Below, piece by piece: positions 53,536 to 62,806 of a stretch of 64,000 bases of DNA. Within the stretch, counting starts at the first letter, position 1. Each line of letters starts with the position of its first letter. The stretch is from positions 262,442 through 326,441 of the forward strand of contig NZ_LMLH01000028.1 in NCBI RefSeq assembly GCF_001421885.1. Direction: 5' to 3'. The notes beneath the pieces are model-generated. The model was not told the origin of the DNA and did not search any database. It saw only the letters and a list, made by a program, of their open reading frames with translations. A program made the translations under genes and the position numbers. This stretch comes from Pseudomonas sp. Leaf48 (GTDB lineage Bacteria; Pseudomonadota; Gammaproteobacteria; Pseudomonadales; Pseudomonadaceae).

Positions 53536-53692
53536 TTTCATATACCTCATCGCGGCGAACCGCTGACGTTTGTTGATCAGAGCTACAGATGTGCGCAGTG
53601 TAAAAAAGATCTGCCAGTGTATTTCACTATATAAACGCCTATATTTGGCGACAATTCTCGGCAAAAACCCTTTTCACGGAGGCGCATCCCCT
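53536..53692. promoter_or_regulatory. Divergent dadA / lrp control region
   Basis: 157 bp with an AT-rich core (53600-53660, containing TATTTCACTATATAAACGCC and TATATTTGGC). Lrp-type regulators of the dad genes usually act from such a shared region. I see no single exact Lrp consensus site. Confidence 0.45.
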
Positions 53693-54181
53693 ATGCGGAC
53701 CAACACTCAGACCAAACGGGAGCTGGACAAGATCGACCGCAACATCTTGCGAATCCTGCAGGCGGACGGGCGCATCTCCTTTACCGAGCTGGGGGAAAAG
53801 GTCGGGCTCTCGACCACGCCCTGTACCGAGCGGGTCCGGCGCCTGGAGCGCGAAGGGATCATCATGGGCTACAACGCCCGGCTCAACCCGCAGCACTTGA
53901 AGGGTAGTCTCCTGGTGTTCGTGGAGATCAGCCTGGACTACAAATCCGGTGATACCTTCGAAGAGTTCCGACGCGCGGTGCTGAAATTGCCCCATGTGCT
54001 GGAATGTCATCTGGTGTCAGGGGATTTCGATTACCTGGTGAAGGCGCGGATTTCCGAGATGGCTTCGTACCGCAAGCTGCTCGGCGACATCCTGCTCAAG
54101 CTGCCCCATGTGCGGGAGTCCAAGAGCTATATCGTGATGGAAGAAGTGAAAGAGAGCCTGAGCTTGCCGATTCCGGATTGA
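53693..54181 (+). CDS. Lrp/AsnC-family regulator of alanine catabolism (DadR-like)
   Basis: 162 residues. N-terminal HTH (about 10-65) LDKIDRNILRILQADGRISF, GLSTTPCTERVRRLEREGII; C-terminal RAM ligand-binding domain with HVLECHLVSGDFDYLVKARI. In P. aeruginosa the equivalent gene activates dadAX with L-alanine as effector. Divergent from dadA. Start MRTNTQTKREL at 53693 with GGAGG 10 bp before. Confidence 0.9.
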   Translation: MRTNTQTKRELDKIDRNILRILQADGRISFTELGEKVGLSTTPCTERVRRLEREGIIMGYNARLNPQHLKGSLLVFVEISLDYKSGDTFEEFRRAVLKLPHVLECHLVSGDFDYLVKARISEMASYRKLLGDILLKLPHVRESKSYIVMEEVKESLSLPIPD

Positions 54182-54204
54182 AGCTTGCGGCGTCTGTTCG
54201 GCAG

Positions 54205-54289
54205 CCTTCGCGAGCAAGCCCGCTCCCACATTTGATCGCGTTCATCTGGGACAACCCGGTCAAATGTGGGAGCGGGCTTGCTCGCGAAA
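54205..54289. repeat. REP pair (GCGAGCAAGCCCGCTCCCACA class)
   Basis: Inverted arms TTCGCGAGCAAGCCCGCTCC and the complement, ending GGGCTTGCTCGCGAA; the inner flanks ACATTTGATC/GTCAAATGT extend the symmetry. Confidence 0.85.
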
Positions 54290-54306
54290 GTAGCGACTCG
54301 GTCTAC

Positions 54307-54660
54307 CTAGACCAGCACCTGCCGGGTGCTGGCCATGTACTCGAACACCTGCTTTTCCACCCGCGGATGTATCAACTCCACCGGCCCCCGCCCATTTGGG
54401 CATGGCAATGTCCTGGTGGTACCGAACAGCCGGCAGATCAGCGGCCGCTCGTCATACACCGTGCATCCGTTCGGCCCCAGATGCACACAATTGAGCTCGT
54501 CCATCGCAGCATCCTGCTCGGCGCCGGTCTTGCGCGGCAGGCGCGACATTTCTTCCGGCGAGGTGGTCACCGGTCCACAGCAGTCGTGGCAACCAGGCAC
54601 GCACTCGAAAGAGGGAATCTGCTGGCGCAGCGTACGGATTTTCTGACTGTTGCAGTCCAT
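54307..54660 (-). CDS. YkgJ family cysteine-cluster protein
   Basis: 117 residues from ATG at 54660; a TTG five codons upstream is an alternative. Conserved cysteine pattern CVPGCHDCCGPV, LNCVHLGPNGCTVYDERPLI and CRLFG, typical of the YkgJ/CxxCxxCC zinc- or iron-cluster family. Function unknown. Divergent from the FAD oxidoreductase gene. Confidence 0.83.
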   Translation of the reverse strand: MDCNSQKIRTLRQQIPSFECVPGCHDCCGPVTTSPEEMSRLPRKTGAEQDAAMDELNCVHLGPNGCTVYDERPLICRLFGTTRTLPCPNGRGPVELIHPRVEKQVFEYMASTRQVLV

Positions 54661-54807
54661 TGAAGCGGTGGCCAATAGCGGATTGGAGCGCGATTCTGAC
54701 GCAAAAGCCCGGATCCAGACAGCAGCAACCGACCAGTGTTGCCCGCTCGGGAAAGTCCGGCTTATGCTCCGTCAAATTTTCTAAACACATGAATCGGGAA
54801 TACGCAC

Positions 54808-56121
54808 ATGAATGCCCGTGCTCAACAGCCTGCTGCACACCACCAGCACACCGCCTCGTATTACGCCGCCAGCAGCCTTGCGCAGCCTGAGCACCCGGTG
54901 CTTCAGGGCGAAGTGGTGGCCGATGTGTGCGTGGTTGGCGGCGGATTTTCCGGGTTGAACACGGCGATCGAGCTCGCCGGGCGCGGGCTCAGTGTGGTGC
55001 TGCTCGAAGCCCACAAGATCGGTTGGGGCGCCAGCGGTCGCAATGGCGGGCAGCTGATTCGCGGCGTCGGCCACGGCCTTGAGCAATTCACCAATGTGAT
55101 CGGCGTGGACGGTGTACGCCAGATGAAACTCATGGGCCTGGAAGCCGTGGAAATCGTCCGCCAGCGGGTCGAACACTTTCAGATCCCCTGCGACCTGACC
55201 TGGGGCTACTGCGACCTGGCCAACAAGCCCCGCGACCTTGAAGGTTTCGCCGAGGATGCCGAAGAGCTGCGCAGCCTCGGCTATCGCTATGAAACCCGCC
55301 TGCTGCAAGCCAACGAAATGCACACCGTAGTCGGCTCCGGGCGTTACGTCGGCGGACTGATCGACATGGGTTCCGGGCACTTGCATCCACTGAACCTGGC
55401 TTTGGGCGAAGCCGCTGCGGCGCAGCAGTTGGGAGTCAGGCTGTTCGAGCACTCAGCTGTCACTCGCATCGATTACGGCCCGCAGGTCAAGGTTCATACC
55501 GCCCAAGGTGCGGTACGCGCCAATACTCTCGTGCTGGGTTGCAATGCCTACTTGAGCGGACTTAATCCCGAACTCAGCGGCAAAGTCTTGCCCGCTGGCA
55601 GCTACATCATCGCCACCGAGCCACTGAGCGAAGAACAGGCCCAGGAACTGCTACCGCAGAACATGGCAGTCTGTGACCAACGGGTGGCGCTGGATTACTA
55701 CCGGCTCTCGGCGGACCGACGCCTGCTGTTCGGCGGCGCCTGCCATTATTCGGGGCGCGATCCGAAAGACATCGCCGCTTACATGCGCCCGAAAATGCTG
55801 GAGGTCTTCCCGCAGCTGGACGCAGTGAAGATCGACTATCAATGGGGTGGCATGATTGGCATCGGCGCCAACCGTCTGCCGCAGATTGGACGTCTCAAGG
55901 ACCAGCCGAACGTGTATTTCGCCCAGGCCTATTCCGGGCATGGTGTGAATGCCACGCATCTGGCGGGCAAACTGCTGGCCGAAGCCATCAGCGGTCAACA
56001 GAGCGGTGGGTTCGATCTGTTTGCAAAGGTGCCGCACATTACCTTCCCAGGTGGAAAGCATTTGCGTTCGCCGTTGTTGGCGTTGGGGATGCTTTGGCAT
56101 CGGCTTAAAGAGTTGGTCTGA
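54808..56121 (+). CDS. FAD-dependent oxidoreductase, PuuB/PauB-like polyamine oxidase
   Basis: 437 residues, DAO fold. N-terminal part contains ASYYAASSLAQPEHPVLQGE, which is characteristic of gamma-glutamylputrescine oxidases, then the FAD motif VCVVGGGFSGLNTAIELAGR (about 41-60), GWGASGRNGGQLIRG and the C-terminal FAD-binding VYFAQAYSGHGVNATHLAGK. Likely oxidises gamma-glutamyl-putrescine or another polyamine derivative to an aldehyde, which the dehydrogenase at 61087-62580 could take over. Confidence 0.85.
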   Translation: MNARAQQPAAHHQHTASYYAASSLAQPEHPVLQGEVVADVCVVGGGFSGLNTAIELAGRGLSVVLLEAHKIGWGASGRNGGQLIRGVGHGLEQFTNVIGVDGVRQMKLMGLEAVEIVRQRVEHFQIPCDLTWGYCDLANKPRDLEGFAEDAEELRSLGYRYETRLLQANEMHTVVGSGRYVGGLIDMGSGHLHPLNLALGEAAAAQQLGVRLFEHSAVTRIDYGPQVKVHTAQGAVRANTLVLGCNAYLSGLNPELSGKVLPAGSYIIATEPLSEEQAQELLPQNMAVCDQRVALDYYRLSADRRLLFGGACHYSGRDPKDIAAYMRPKMLEVFPQLDAVKIDYQWGGMIGIGANRLPQIGRLKDQPNVYFAQAYSGHGVNATHLAGKLLAEAISGQQSGGFDLFAKVPHITFPGGKHLRSPLLALGMLWHRLKELV

Positions 56122-56146
56122 AAGAATGGCAGCGACACGTCTGGCG

Positions 56147-56223
56147 CCTTCGCGAGCAAGCCCGCTCCCACAGGGGATATGCGTCGATCACAGATCCATT
56201 GTGGGAGTGGGCTTGCCCGCGAA
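56147..56223. repeat. REP pair
   Basis: Arms TTCGCGAGCAAGCCCGCTCC and inverted TGTGGGAGTGGGCTTGCCCG between convergent oxidoreductase and DUF1127 genes. Confidence 0.8.
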
Positions 56224-56248
56224 GAGGCCCTGAAGAACACTGCCTGTT

Positions 56249-56491
56249 TCAGCTCCGCCAGAAGGGTTTCAGCCCCTCCTCCAGCGCCTGCTCACGGGTC
56301 AGGCCGATGTCCTTCAACTGATCCGGCGTCAGCGCCAGCAACGCCTGGCGCGTGTGCAGACGATGCCAGAACAGGCCCCAGCGATTCAGACAGGACGGCG
56401 CGTTGCGCATTGTTGCGCGCATGCCGTTTTTCTGCCCTGTTGCCAGTTCCTGACTGTGTAACGTCAGCCGCACATCGCTCAAGCCGTTCAT
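56249..56491 (-). CDS. DUF1127 small protein
   Basis: 80 residues, basic. The C-terminal LLALTPDQLKDIGLTREQAL and ending KPFWRS match the DUF1127 (YjiS-like) motif, which often ends with W-R. Such proteins bind RNA or modulate phosphate/carbon metabolism in some bacteria; role here unknown. AGGAG is 8-12 bp before the ATG. Divergent from a MocR regulator, a common pairing in Pseudomonas, so it may be the regulator's target. Confidence 0.8.
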   Translation of the reverse strand: MNGLSDVRLTLHSQELATGQKNGMRATMRNAPSCLNRWGLFWHRLHTRQALLALTPDQLKDIGLTREQALEEGLKPFWRS

Positions 56492-56555
56492 TTTGGTCGC
56501 TCCTGTTTACTTGGGTAGCCAGAGATTCCATGATGCGCGGGCGGGCAAAAGCATT

Positions 56556-56635
56556 ACAGATTCAATCTATCCGTATTAACTCCATACAGATTTGCTGTTG
56601 TTGCGTCTGAATCCTCGATTTTTGCCGTATCTGTA
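56556..56635. promoter_or_regulatory. ATACAGAT dyad and repeats, candidate MocR operator
   Basis: ATCCGTAT-N7-ATACAGAT (56569-56591) is an inverted repeat with one mismatch. A further ACAGAT lies at 56556-56561 and an inverted ATCTGTA at 56629-56635. They sit in the 179-bp space between the divergent DUF1127 and MocR genes; MocR proteins commonly bind direct or inverted repeats in such places. Confidence 0.5.
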
Positions 56636-56670
56636 CTGGTTTATCGGATCACCACCCACGAGGCTGCGCC

Positions 56671-58104
56671 ATGACCCTTTACGTCAATCTCGCCGAATTG
56701 CTCGGCACGCGTATTGAACAGGGCTTCTATCGCCCCGGTGACCGGTTGCCCTCAGTGCGGGCGCTGAGCGTCGAGCACGGGGTCAGCCTGAGCACGGTGC
56801 AGCAGGCTTATCGAGTGCTGGAAGACAGCGGGCTGGCCACGCCAAGGCCAAAATCCGGGTATTTCGTTCCAGCCAGCCGCGAACTGCCGGACCTGCCGGC
56901 GGTAGGCCGCCCGGCGCAACGTCCGGTAGACATCTCCCAATGGGATCAGGTGTTGGAGCTTATTCGCGCAGTGCCGCGCAAGGATGTGGTGCAACTGGGG
57001 CGCGGCATGCCGGACATCACCAGCCCGACCATGAAACCACTGCTACGCGATCTGGCCCGGATCAGCCGGCGCCAGGACATGCCTGGCCTGTATTACGACA
57101 ACATTCATGGCAACCTCGAACTGCGCGAACAAATCGCCCGCCTGATGCTCGACTCCGGCTGCCAGCTGGGCTGCGGCGAACTGGTAGTCACCACCGGTTG
57201 CCACGAAGCGCTCTCCACCAGCATCCGGGCGATTTGCGAGCCCGGCGACATTGTGGCGGTGGACTCGCCGAGCTTTCACGGCGCCATGCAGACCCTCAAG
57301 GGCCTGGGCATGAAAGCCCTGGAAATTCCCACCGATCCGCTGACCGGAATCAGCCTCGACGCGCTCGAACTGGCCCTGGAGCAGTGGCCGATCAAAGTCA
57401 TACAGCTGACGCCCAACTGCAACAACCCCTTGGGCTACATCATGCCCGAGTCGCGCAAACGCGCGTTGTTGACACTCGCACAGCGATTTGACGTGGCGAT
57501 CATCGAGGACGATGTGTATGGCGAGCTGGCCTACACCTATCCTCGCCCGCGCACGATCAAATCCTTCGACGAAGACGGGCGCGTGCTGTTGTGCAGCTCG
57601 TTTTCCAAGACCCTGGCCCCCGGCTTGCGTATCGGCTGGGTTGCGCCCGGCCGTTATCTGGAACGGGTGCTGCACATGAAATACATCAGCACCGGCTCAA
57701 CCGCTCCGCAACCGCAGATCGCCATCGCCGAATTTCTCAAGGGCGGCCACTTCGAGCCGCATTTACGCCGGATGCGCACCCAATACCAGCGCAATCGCGA
57801 CATGATGATTGACTGGGTGACCCGTTACTTCCCCGCCGGAACCCGCGCCAGTCGTCCGCAAGGCAGCTTCATGCTATGGGTCGAACTGCCGGAAGGCTTT
57901 GATACCCTGAAACTCAATCGTGCCCTGGATGATCAGGGCGTACAGATCGCCGTCGGCAGCATTTTTTCCGCCTCGGGCAAATACCGCAATTGCCTGCGCA
58001 TGAACTACGCTGCCAAACCAACACCGCAGATCGAAGAAGCGGTGCGCAAGGTCGGCGCAATGGCGATCAAATTGCTGGCGGAAAACGACCCATTCAGTGA
58101 CTGA
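56671..58104 (+). CDS. MocR-family regulator (GntR HTH fused to aminotransferase fold)
   Basis: 477 residues. Winged HTH (about 5-72) GFYRPGDRLPSVRALSVEHG, VSLSTVQQAYRVLEDSGLAT; then fold-type I aminotransferase domain (about 100-470) with LTPNCNNPLG, IIEDDVYGEL and the PLP lysine in CSSFSKTLAPGLRIGW (about Lys313). Probably uses PLP as a sensor and controls transcription rather than catalysing transamination. Effector unknown. Candidate operator directly upstream. Confidence 0.9.
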   Translation: MTLYVNLAELLGTRIEQGFYRPGDRLPSVRALSVEHGVSLSTVQQAYRVLEDSGLATPRPKSGYFVPASRELPDLPAVGRPAQRPVDISQWDQVLELIRAVPRKDVVQLGRGMPDITSPTMKPLLRDLARISRRQDMPGLYYDNIHGNLELREQIARLMLDSGCQLGCGELVVTTGCHEALSTSIRAICEPGDIVAVDSPSFHGAMQTLKGLGMKALEIPTDPLTGISLDALELALEQWPIKVIQLTPNCNNPLGYIMPESRKRALLTLAQRFDVAIIEDDVYGELAYTYPRPRTIKSFDEDGRVLLCSSFSKTLAPGLRIGWVAPGRYLERVLHMKYISTGSTAPQPQIAIAEFLKGGHFEPHLRRMRTQYQRNRDMMIDWVTRYFPAGTRASRPQGSFMLWVELPEGFDTLKLNRALDDQGVQIAVGSIFSASGKYRNCLRMNYAAKPTPQIEEAVRKVGAMAIKLLAENDPFSD

Positions 58105-58164
58105 CTTTTATCCGGAATCCAGCATCCATATGTCATTACTCCTCGCCAACTGGAACGACCTAAC

Positions 58165-59739
58165 GTGAGAGTCAGTCAGCCCCTGCTTGTTCTCCTGCTA
58201 ATCGCTTCGTTCCTGTGTGGATGCGCCAGCTTCGACATTCGGCGAGAGTCCAGCCAGGCGCTGCCAGCCTCGGATTCGGCGTTTGGTCGTTCGGTCCAGG
58301 CGCAGGCCGCGCCTTATAAGGGGCAATCCGGCTTCCGCCTGCTGTCCGACAGCACCGAAGCCTTCACCGCCCGGGCCGAACTGATCCGCAACGCGCAAAG
58401 CAGTCTCGACTTGCAGTACTACATCGTGCACGACGGTATCAGCACACGGATGCTGATCGATGAACTGCTCAAGGCCGCCGACCGTGGTGTACGTGTTCGG
58501 GTGCTGCTCGACGATACCGCCAGCGATGGCCTGGACCAGTTCATCGGCACCCTCGCCGCTCACCCGAAAATCCATATCCGCGTGTTCAACCCGTTGAATC
58601 TGGGGCGCAGTACCGGAGTGACGCGGACCGTGGGGCGGCTGCTGAACCTGTCGCAGCAACATCGGCGCATGCATAACAAGTTGTGGCTGGCGGACAACAG
58701 CATGGCCATAGTCGGCGGGCGCAATCTGGGGGACGAGTATTTCGACGCCGAACCCAATATGAACTTCACCGACATCGACATCCTCGGCGTTGGCCCTGTC
58801 GCCGACGAGCTCGGACACGGTTTCGACCAGTACTGGAACAGCGCGTTGAGCAAGCCGATCGACGAATTCCTGTCGAGCAAACCGACCGCCCAGGACTTGA
58901 AGGAGACCCGTGCCGGCCTGGAAAAATCGCTGGAAGAAAACCGCAGACAGAATCACGCGCTTTACCAGCGCCTGATGACCTATACCACTCACCCGCGCCT
59001 CGATACTTGGCGTCAGGAGCTAATCTGGGCCTGGAGCCAGGCGCTCTGGGATGCGCCCAGCAAGGTGCTGGCCAAGGGCGAACCCGATCCGCATTTGCTG
59101 CTGACCACGCAACTGACGCCCGAGCTCGATGGCGTCAGCAAAGAGCTGATCATGGTTTCGGCTTACTTTGTGCCCGGCGAACCCGGACTTGTTTACCTGA
59201 CCGGACGCGCCGACGCCGGGGTCTCGGTGAGTTTGCTGACCAATTCACTACAGGCCACGGATGTACCGGCGGTACACGGTGGATACGCACCCTATCGCAA
59301 GGCACTGCTGGAACACGGCGTGCGACTGTTCGAATTGCGCCGCCAACCCGGTGAAGACAGCCCCGGTGGTAGTGGACCGCGCCTGTTCTCCAGCGCCGCC
59401 TATAGTGGCTCCGATTCCAGCCTGCACAGCAAGGCGATCATTTTCGACCAGCAAAAATCCTTCATCGGCTCTTTCAATTTCGATCCACGCTCGGTGTTGT
59501 GGAACACCGAAGTCGGCGTGTTGGTAGACAGCCCGGAACTCGCGGCCCGAGTCCGTGAGCTGGCGCTCCAGGGCATGGCACCCGCCTTGAGTTATGAGGT
59601 GAAACTGGAAAAAGACCAAGTCGTCTGGACCACCGAAGACGACGGCAAAATGCACACGCTGACCAAGGAGCCAGCGAGCTGGTGGCGACGGGTCAATGCA
59701 TGGCTCAGCACAACCGTTGGCCTGGAGCGGATGTTGTAG
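58165..59739 (+). CDS. Phospholipase D family lipoprotein (ClsC/YmdC-like)
   Basis: 524 residues from GTG. Signal peptide with lipobox FLCGC (Cys20), so membrane-anchored. Two HKD motifs: HRRMHNKLWLADNSMAIVGG (about 170-189) and SSLHSKAIIFDQQKSFIGSF (about 423-442), each H-x-K-x4-D. The duplicated PLD fold and length match ClsC/YmdC-type cardiolipin synthases, which join phosphatidyl groups of phospholipids; hydrolase activity is the alternative. Preceded by the MocR gene on the same strand but with a 60-bp gap. Confidence 0.85.
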   Translation: MRVSQPLLVLLLIASFLCGCASFDIRRESSQALPASDSAFGRSVQAQAAPYKGQSGFRLLSDSTEAFTARAELIRNAQSSLDLQYYIVHDGISTRMLIDELLKAADRGVRVRVLLDDTASDGLDQFIGTLAAHPKIHIRVFNPLNLGRSTGVTRTVGRLLNLSQQHRRMHNKLWLADNSMAIVGGRNLGDEYFDAEPNMNFTDIDILGVGPVADELGHGFDQYWNSALSKPIDEFLSSKPTAQDLKETRAGLEKSLEENRRQNHALYQRLMTYTTHPRLDTWRQELIWAWSQALWDAPSKVLAKGEPDPHLLLTTQLTPELDGVSKELIMVSAYFVPGEPGLVYLTGRADAGVSVSLLTNSLQATDVPAVHGGYAPYRKALLEHGVRLFELRRQPGEDSPGGSGPRLFSSAAYSGSDSSLHSKAIIFDQQKSFIGSFNFDPRSVLWNTEVGVLVDSPELAARVRELALQGMAPALSYEVKLEKDQVVWTTEDDGKMHTLTKEPASWWRRVNAWLSTTVGLERML

Positions 59740-59753
59740 AAACCCCAAAAGAT

Positions 59754-60896
59754 CTATGCAGCTTGCGCCGTACCAAACGCCCCTTGCCGCAACACCACAA
59801 TCAGCACACCCAAGGCCCCCGCTGCCATCAGCAACGGCAGCGCGTGCCCGCTGACCCACTGACTGCCAGCACCGGCCAGCAGCGGCCCGACCAGACAGCC
59901 AATCCCCCACAGCTGTGCCACGTGCGCATTGGCTCGCACCAGCGCATCGTCGCGGTAGCGCTCGCCGATCAGAATCAGTGACAAGGTGAACAACCCACCG
60001 GCACTGGCGCCGAACAGAACCCACAGCGGCCAGATCAGCAACGTGTCGATCAACATCGGGATCGCCAGACTCGATACCAGCAATATCAACGCGCAACCGG
60101 TAAACAGCGCACGCCGCGACAGGCGATCGGCCAAAGCGCCAATGGGCAACTGCAGCAGGGCATCACCCACCACCACGGTGCTGACCATCGCCAGCGCAAT
60201 TTCCGTGGTAAAGCCCTGACGCAGGCAGTAGACCGGCAACAGCGTCAGGATCATGGCTTCGAATGCGGCAAACAGCGAGACCGCCCAGGCAATCGCCGGG
60301 AGGCCACGACAGAAACTCAGCAAGTCACCGAAAGTCACGCTGCTGGCTTCGCTGGAAGGCGCACCGCTTCGCCCGAGCAACAGGAACGGCGCGGCCAGCA
60401 ACAGACCGACACCCACCCAAAAGCCGTAATCGTGCTCCGTGCCCAGGAAGCCAAGCAGCACCGGCCCGGCCAGTTGGCTCAGCGCGTAGCTGCTGCCATA
60501 CAACGCCACCAGGCGCCCCCGCCATTGCTCGACCACCAGTTGATTGATCCAGCTTTCACCGAGGATGAACACCAGGGTCAGGATCACCCCGATCATCAGC
60601 CGTAGCAGCAACCAGACGGGGTAACTCGGTAATAGCGCCAGCAGACCTATGGAAACTGCCCCGGCCCACAGGCATAGGCGCATCAGGTTGGCCGTGCCAA
60701 GGCGTGCCGCCAGATGGCTGGAAATCTTCGCCCCCAGCAATACGCCGATCGCCGGCATCGCTGCCATCACGCCAATTGCAAACGAGCCATAACCCCAGCT
60801 TTCCAGGCGAAAAGAAACCAACGGCATGCTGACGCCCAAGGCCAGGCCGACACTCAAGACAGACGCCAACACGGCGAAATAAGTCGCCCAACGCAT
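59754..60896 (-). CDS. MFS transporter (YcaD-like)
   Basis: 380 residues, about twelve membrane helices. Start MRWATYFAVLASVLSVGLAL; loop motif between helices 2 and 3 (GAKISSHLAARLGTANLMRL) and the repeat GALADRLSRRALFTGCALIL in the second half are the MFS A-motif equivalents. Related to YcaD-type permeases; substrate unknown. Convergent with the PLD gene (14 bp between stops). Confidence 0.85.
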   Translation of the reverse strand: MRWATYFAVLASVLSVGLALGVSMPLVSFRLESWGYGSFAIGVMAAMPAIGVLLGAKISSHLAARLGTANLMRLCLWAGAVSIGLLALLPSYPVWLLLRLMIGVILTLVFILGESWINQLVVEQWRGRLVALYGSSYALSQLAGPVLLGFLGTEHDYGFWVGVGLLLAAPFLLLGRSGAPSSEASSVTFGDLLSFCRGLPAIAWAVSLFAAFEAMILTLLPVYCLRQGFTTEIALAMVSTVVVGDALLQLPIGALADRLSRRALFTGCALILLVSSLAIPMLIDTLLIWPLWVLFGASAGGLFTLSLILIGERYRDDALVRANAHVAQLWGIGCLVGPLLAGAGSQWVSGHALPLLMAAGALGVLIVVLRQGAFGTAQAA

Positions 60897-60942
60897 GTTC
60901 CACGCTCCTGTGGATTGTTATTTTTTCAACCACCACAAAACA

Positions 60943-61035
60943 ATGTGGGAGCGGGCTTGCTCGCGAAGTGGCCAGCACATTCAACGTCTATGTTGACTGT
61001 TACGGCGCCTTCGCGAGCAAGCCCGCTCCCACAGG
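60943..61035. repeat. REP pair (TGTGGGAGCGGGCTTGCTCGCGAA class)
   Basis: Inverted arms TGTGGGAGCGGGCTTGCTCG and CGAGCAAGCCCGCTCCCACA, 45 bp apart, between MFS and aldehyde dehydrogenase genes. Confidence 0.85.
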
Positions 61036-61086
61036 GGATCTTTGTCGTTTGAGAGACCTGATCCAAATCAGGCCTCCCCTACTGAC

Positions 61087-62580
61087 TTACAACTTGATCC
61101 AGGTCGCCTTCAGCTCGGTGTACTTGTCGAATGCGTGCAGCGACTTGTCGCGACCGTTACCAGACTGTTTGAAGCCGCCGAACGGCGCGGTCATGTCGCC
61201 GCCATCGTATTGGTTGACCCACACGCTACCGGCACGCAGTGCCCGGGCGGTGAGGTGAGCCTTGGAAATGTCCTTGGTCCACACTGCAGCGGCCAGACCA
61301 TAAGGCGTGTCGTTGGCAATCGCGACAGCCTCTTCGGCGGTGTCGAACGCAATGACCGACAGCACCGGCCCGAAGATTTCTTCCTGGGCAATTTTCATCG
61401 CGTTGCTCACGCCGTCGAAAATTGTCGGTTCGACGTAAGTGCCGCCGGTTTCCTCAAGGGTGCGCTTGCCGCCGGCCACCAGTTTGGCGCCATCGGCATG
61501 ACCCGACTCGATATAGGACAGCACGGTGTTCATCTGCTGCGTATCCACCAGCGCACCGACATTGGTTGACGGGTCCAGCGGGTTGCCCGGCTTCCAGGTT
61601 TTCAGTGCCTCGATCACCAGCGGCAGGAATTTGTCCTTGATCGAACGCTCCACCAGCAGACGCGAACCGGCGGTGCAGACTTCGCCCTGGTTGAAGGCGA
61701 TAGCGCCGGCAGCGGCTTCGGCGGCTTCCTGCAAGTTCGGCGCATCGGCGAACACGATATTCGGGCTCTTGCCGCCGGCTTCGAGCCAGACGCGCTTCAT
61801 GTTCGATTCGCCAGAGTAGATCAGCAATTGCTTGGCGATCTTGGTCGAACCGGTGAACACCAGGGTGTCGACGTCGTTATGCAAGGCCAGGGCTTTGCCG
61901 ACAGTGTGGCCGTAACCCGGCAGTACGTTCAGCACGCCTTTCGGAATGCCGGCTTCTACAGCCAGCGCCGCGATGCGGATGGCGGTCAGCGGAGATTTTT
62001 CCGACGGTTTGAGGATCACCGAGTTGCCGGTGGACAGCGCCGGGCCGAGTTTCCAGCAGGCCATCATCAGCGGAAAGTTCCACGGCACGATGGCGCCCAC
62101 GACACCGACCGGCTCACGAGTCACCAGACCCAACTGATCGTGCGGGGTCGCGGCCACTTCGTCGTAGATCTTGTCGATGGCTTCGCCGCTCCAGCTCAGG
62201 GCTTGTGCCGCGCCGGGAACGTCGATGTACAGGGAGTCGCTGATTGGTTTGCCCATGTCCAGGGTTTCAAGCAGTGCCAATTCTTCGGCATGCTGCTTCA
62301 GCAGGCCGGCGAAACGGATCATGGTGGCTTTGCGCTTGGTCGGCGCCAGGCGCGACCAGACACCGGAGTTGAAGGTGGCGCGGGCGTTTTCCACGGCGCG
62401 CTGGGCGTCGGCGGCGTCACAGCTGGCAATCTTGCCCAGCAGACGGCCATCGACCGGGCTGATGCACTCGAAAGTCTCGGAGGAGACAGCATCGGTGTAT
62501 TCGCCATTGATGTAGGCGCGGCCTTCGATTTTCAGGTCGCGGGCACGTTGTTCCCAGTCGGCACGGGTCAGGGTGGTCAT
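61087..62580 (-). CDS. kauB: Aldehyde dehydrogenase, PuuC/KauB-like
   Basis: 497 residues. NAD(P)+-dependent ALDH with catalytic Cys302 (FNQGEVCTAGSR), Glu267 (WLEAGGKSPN), Asn169 (VPWNFP) and the coenzyme motif FTGSTKIAK. The N-terminus MTTLTRADWEQRARDLKIEG and the ending LHAFDKYTELKATWIKL are typical of the gamma-glutamyl-aminobutyraldehyde/4-guanidinobutyraldehyde dehydrogenases of polyamine and arginine breakdown. Works downstream of PuuB-type oxidases. Divergent from the cupin gene. Confidence 0.9.
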   Translation of the reverse strand: MTTLTRADWEQRARDLKIEGRAYINGEYTDAVSSETFECISPVDGRLLGKIASCDAADAQRAVENARATFNSGVWSRLAPTKRKATMIRFAGLLKQHAEELALLETLDMGKPISDSLYIDVPGAAQALSWSGEAIDKIYDEVAATPHDQLGLVTREPVGVVGAIVPWNFPLMMACWKLGPALSTGNSVILKPSEKSPLTAIRIAALAVEAGIPKGVLNVLPGYGHTVGKALALHNDVDTLVFTGSTKIAKQLLIYSGESNMKRVWLEAGGKSPNIVFADAPNLQEAAEAAAGAIAFNQGEVCTAGSRLLVERSIKDKFLPLVIEALKTWKPGNPLDPSTNVGALVDTQQMNTVLSYIESGHADGAKLVAGGKRTLEETGGTYVEPTIFDGVSNAMKIAQEEIFGPVLSVIAFDTAEEAVAIANDTPYGLAAAVWTKDISKAHLTARALRAGSVWVNQYDGGDMTAPFGGFKQSGNGRDKSLHAFDKYTELKATWIKL

Positions 62581-62745
62581 GCGAGTGTCCTCCTCTTATT
62601 GAATACGACACCCGCGTTCTTCGCGGGCGCTGTCAGGAATTCTGCCCGGCCAGCCTGTTTTTCGGCCCAAGGCATCCCGCCACCCTAAACCAGCGACAGG
62701 TGAAGTTTCAATATATTTGACATAACACCGGCAAACGGCCTTGCG

Positions 62746-62765
62746 ATGTTCATTTTAATAAACAT
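62746..62765. promoter_or_regulatory. Palindrome ATGTTCATTTTAATAAACAT, candidate PauR/PuuR operator
   Basis: A 20-bp inverted repeat with one mismatched pair. Its lower strand contains AAAATGAACA, which resembles the end of the E. coli PuuR recognition sequence (AAAATATAATGAACA). It lies 41 bp before the cupin start and 165 bp before the divergent aldehyde dehydrogenase start. Confidence 0.45.
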
Positions 62766-62806
62766 AGACTTGGGCTTTTCCAACGCAATCTCTGGGGATT
62801 ACAACA

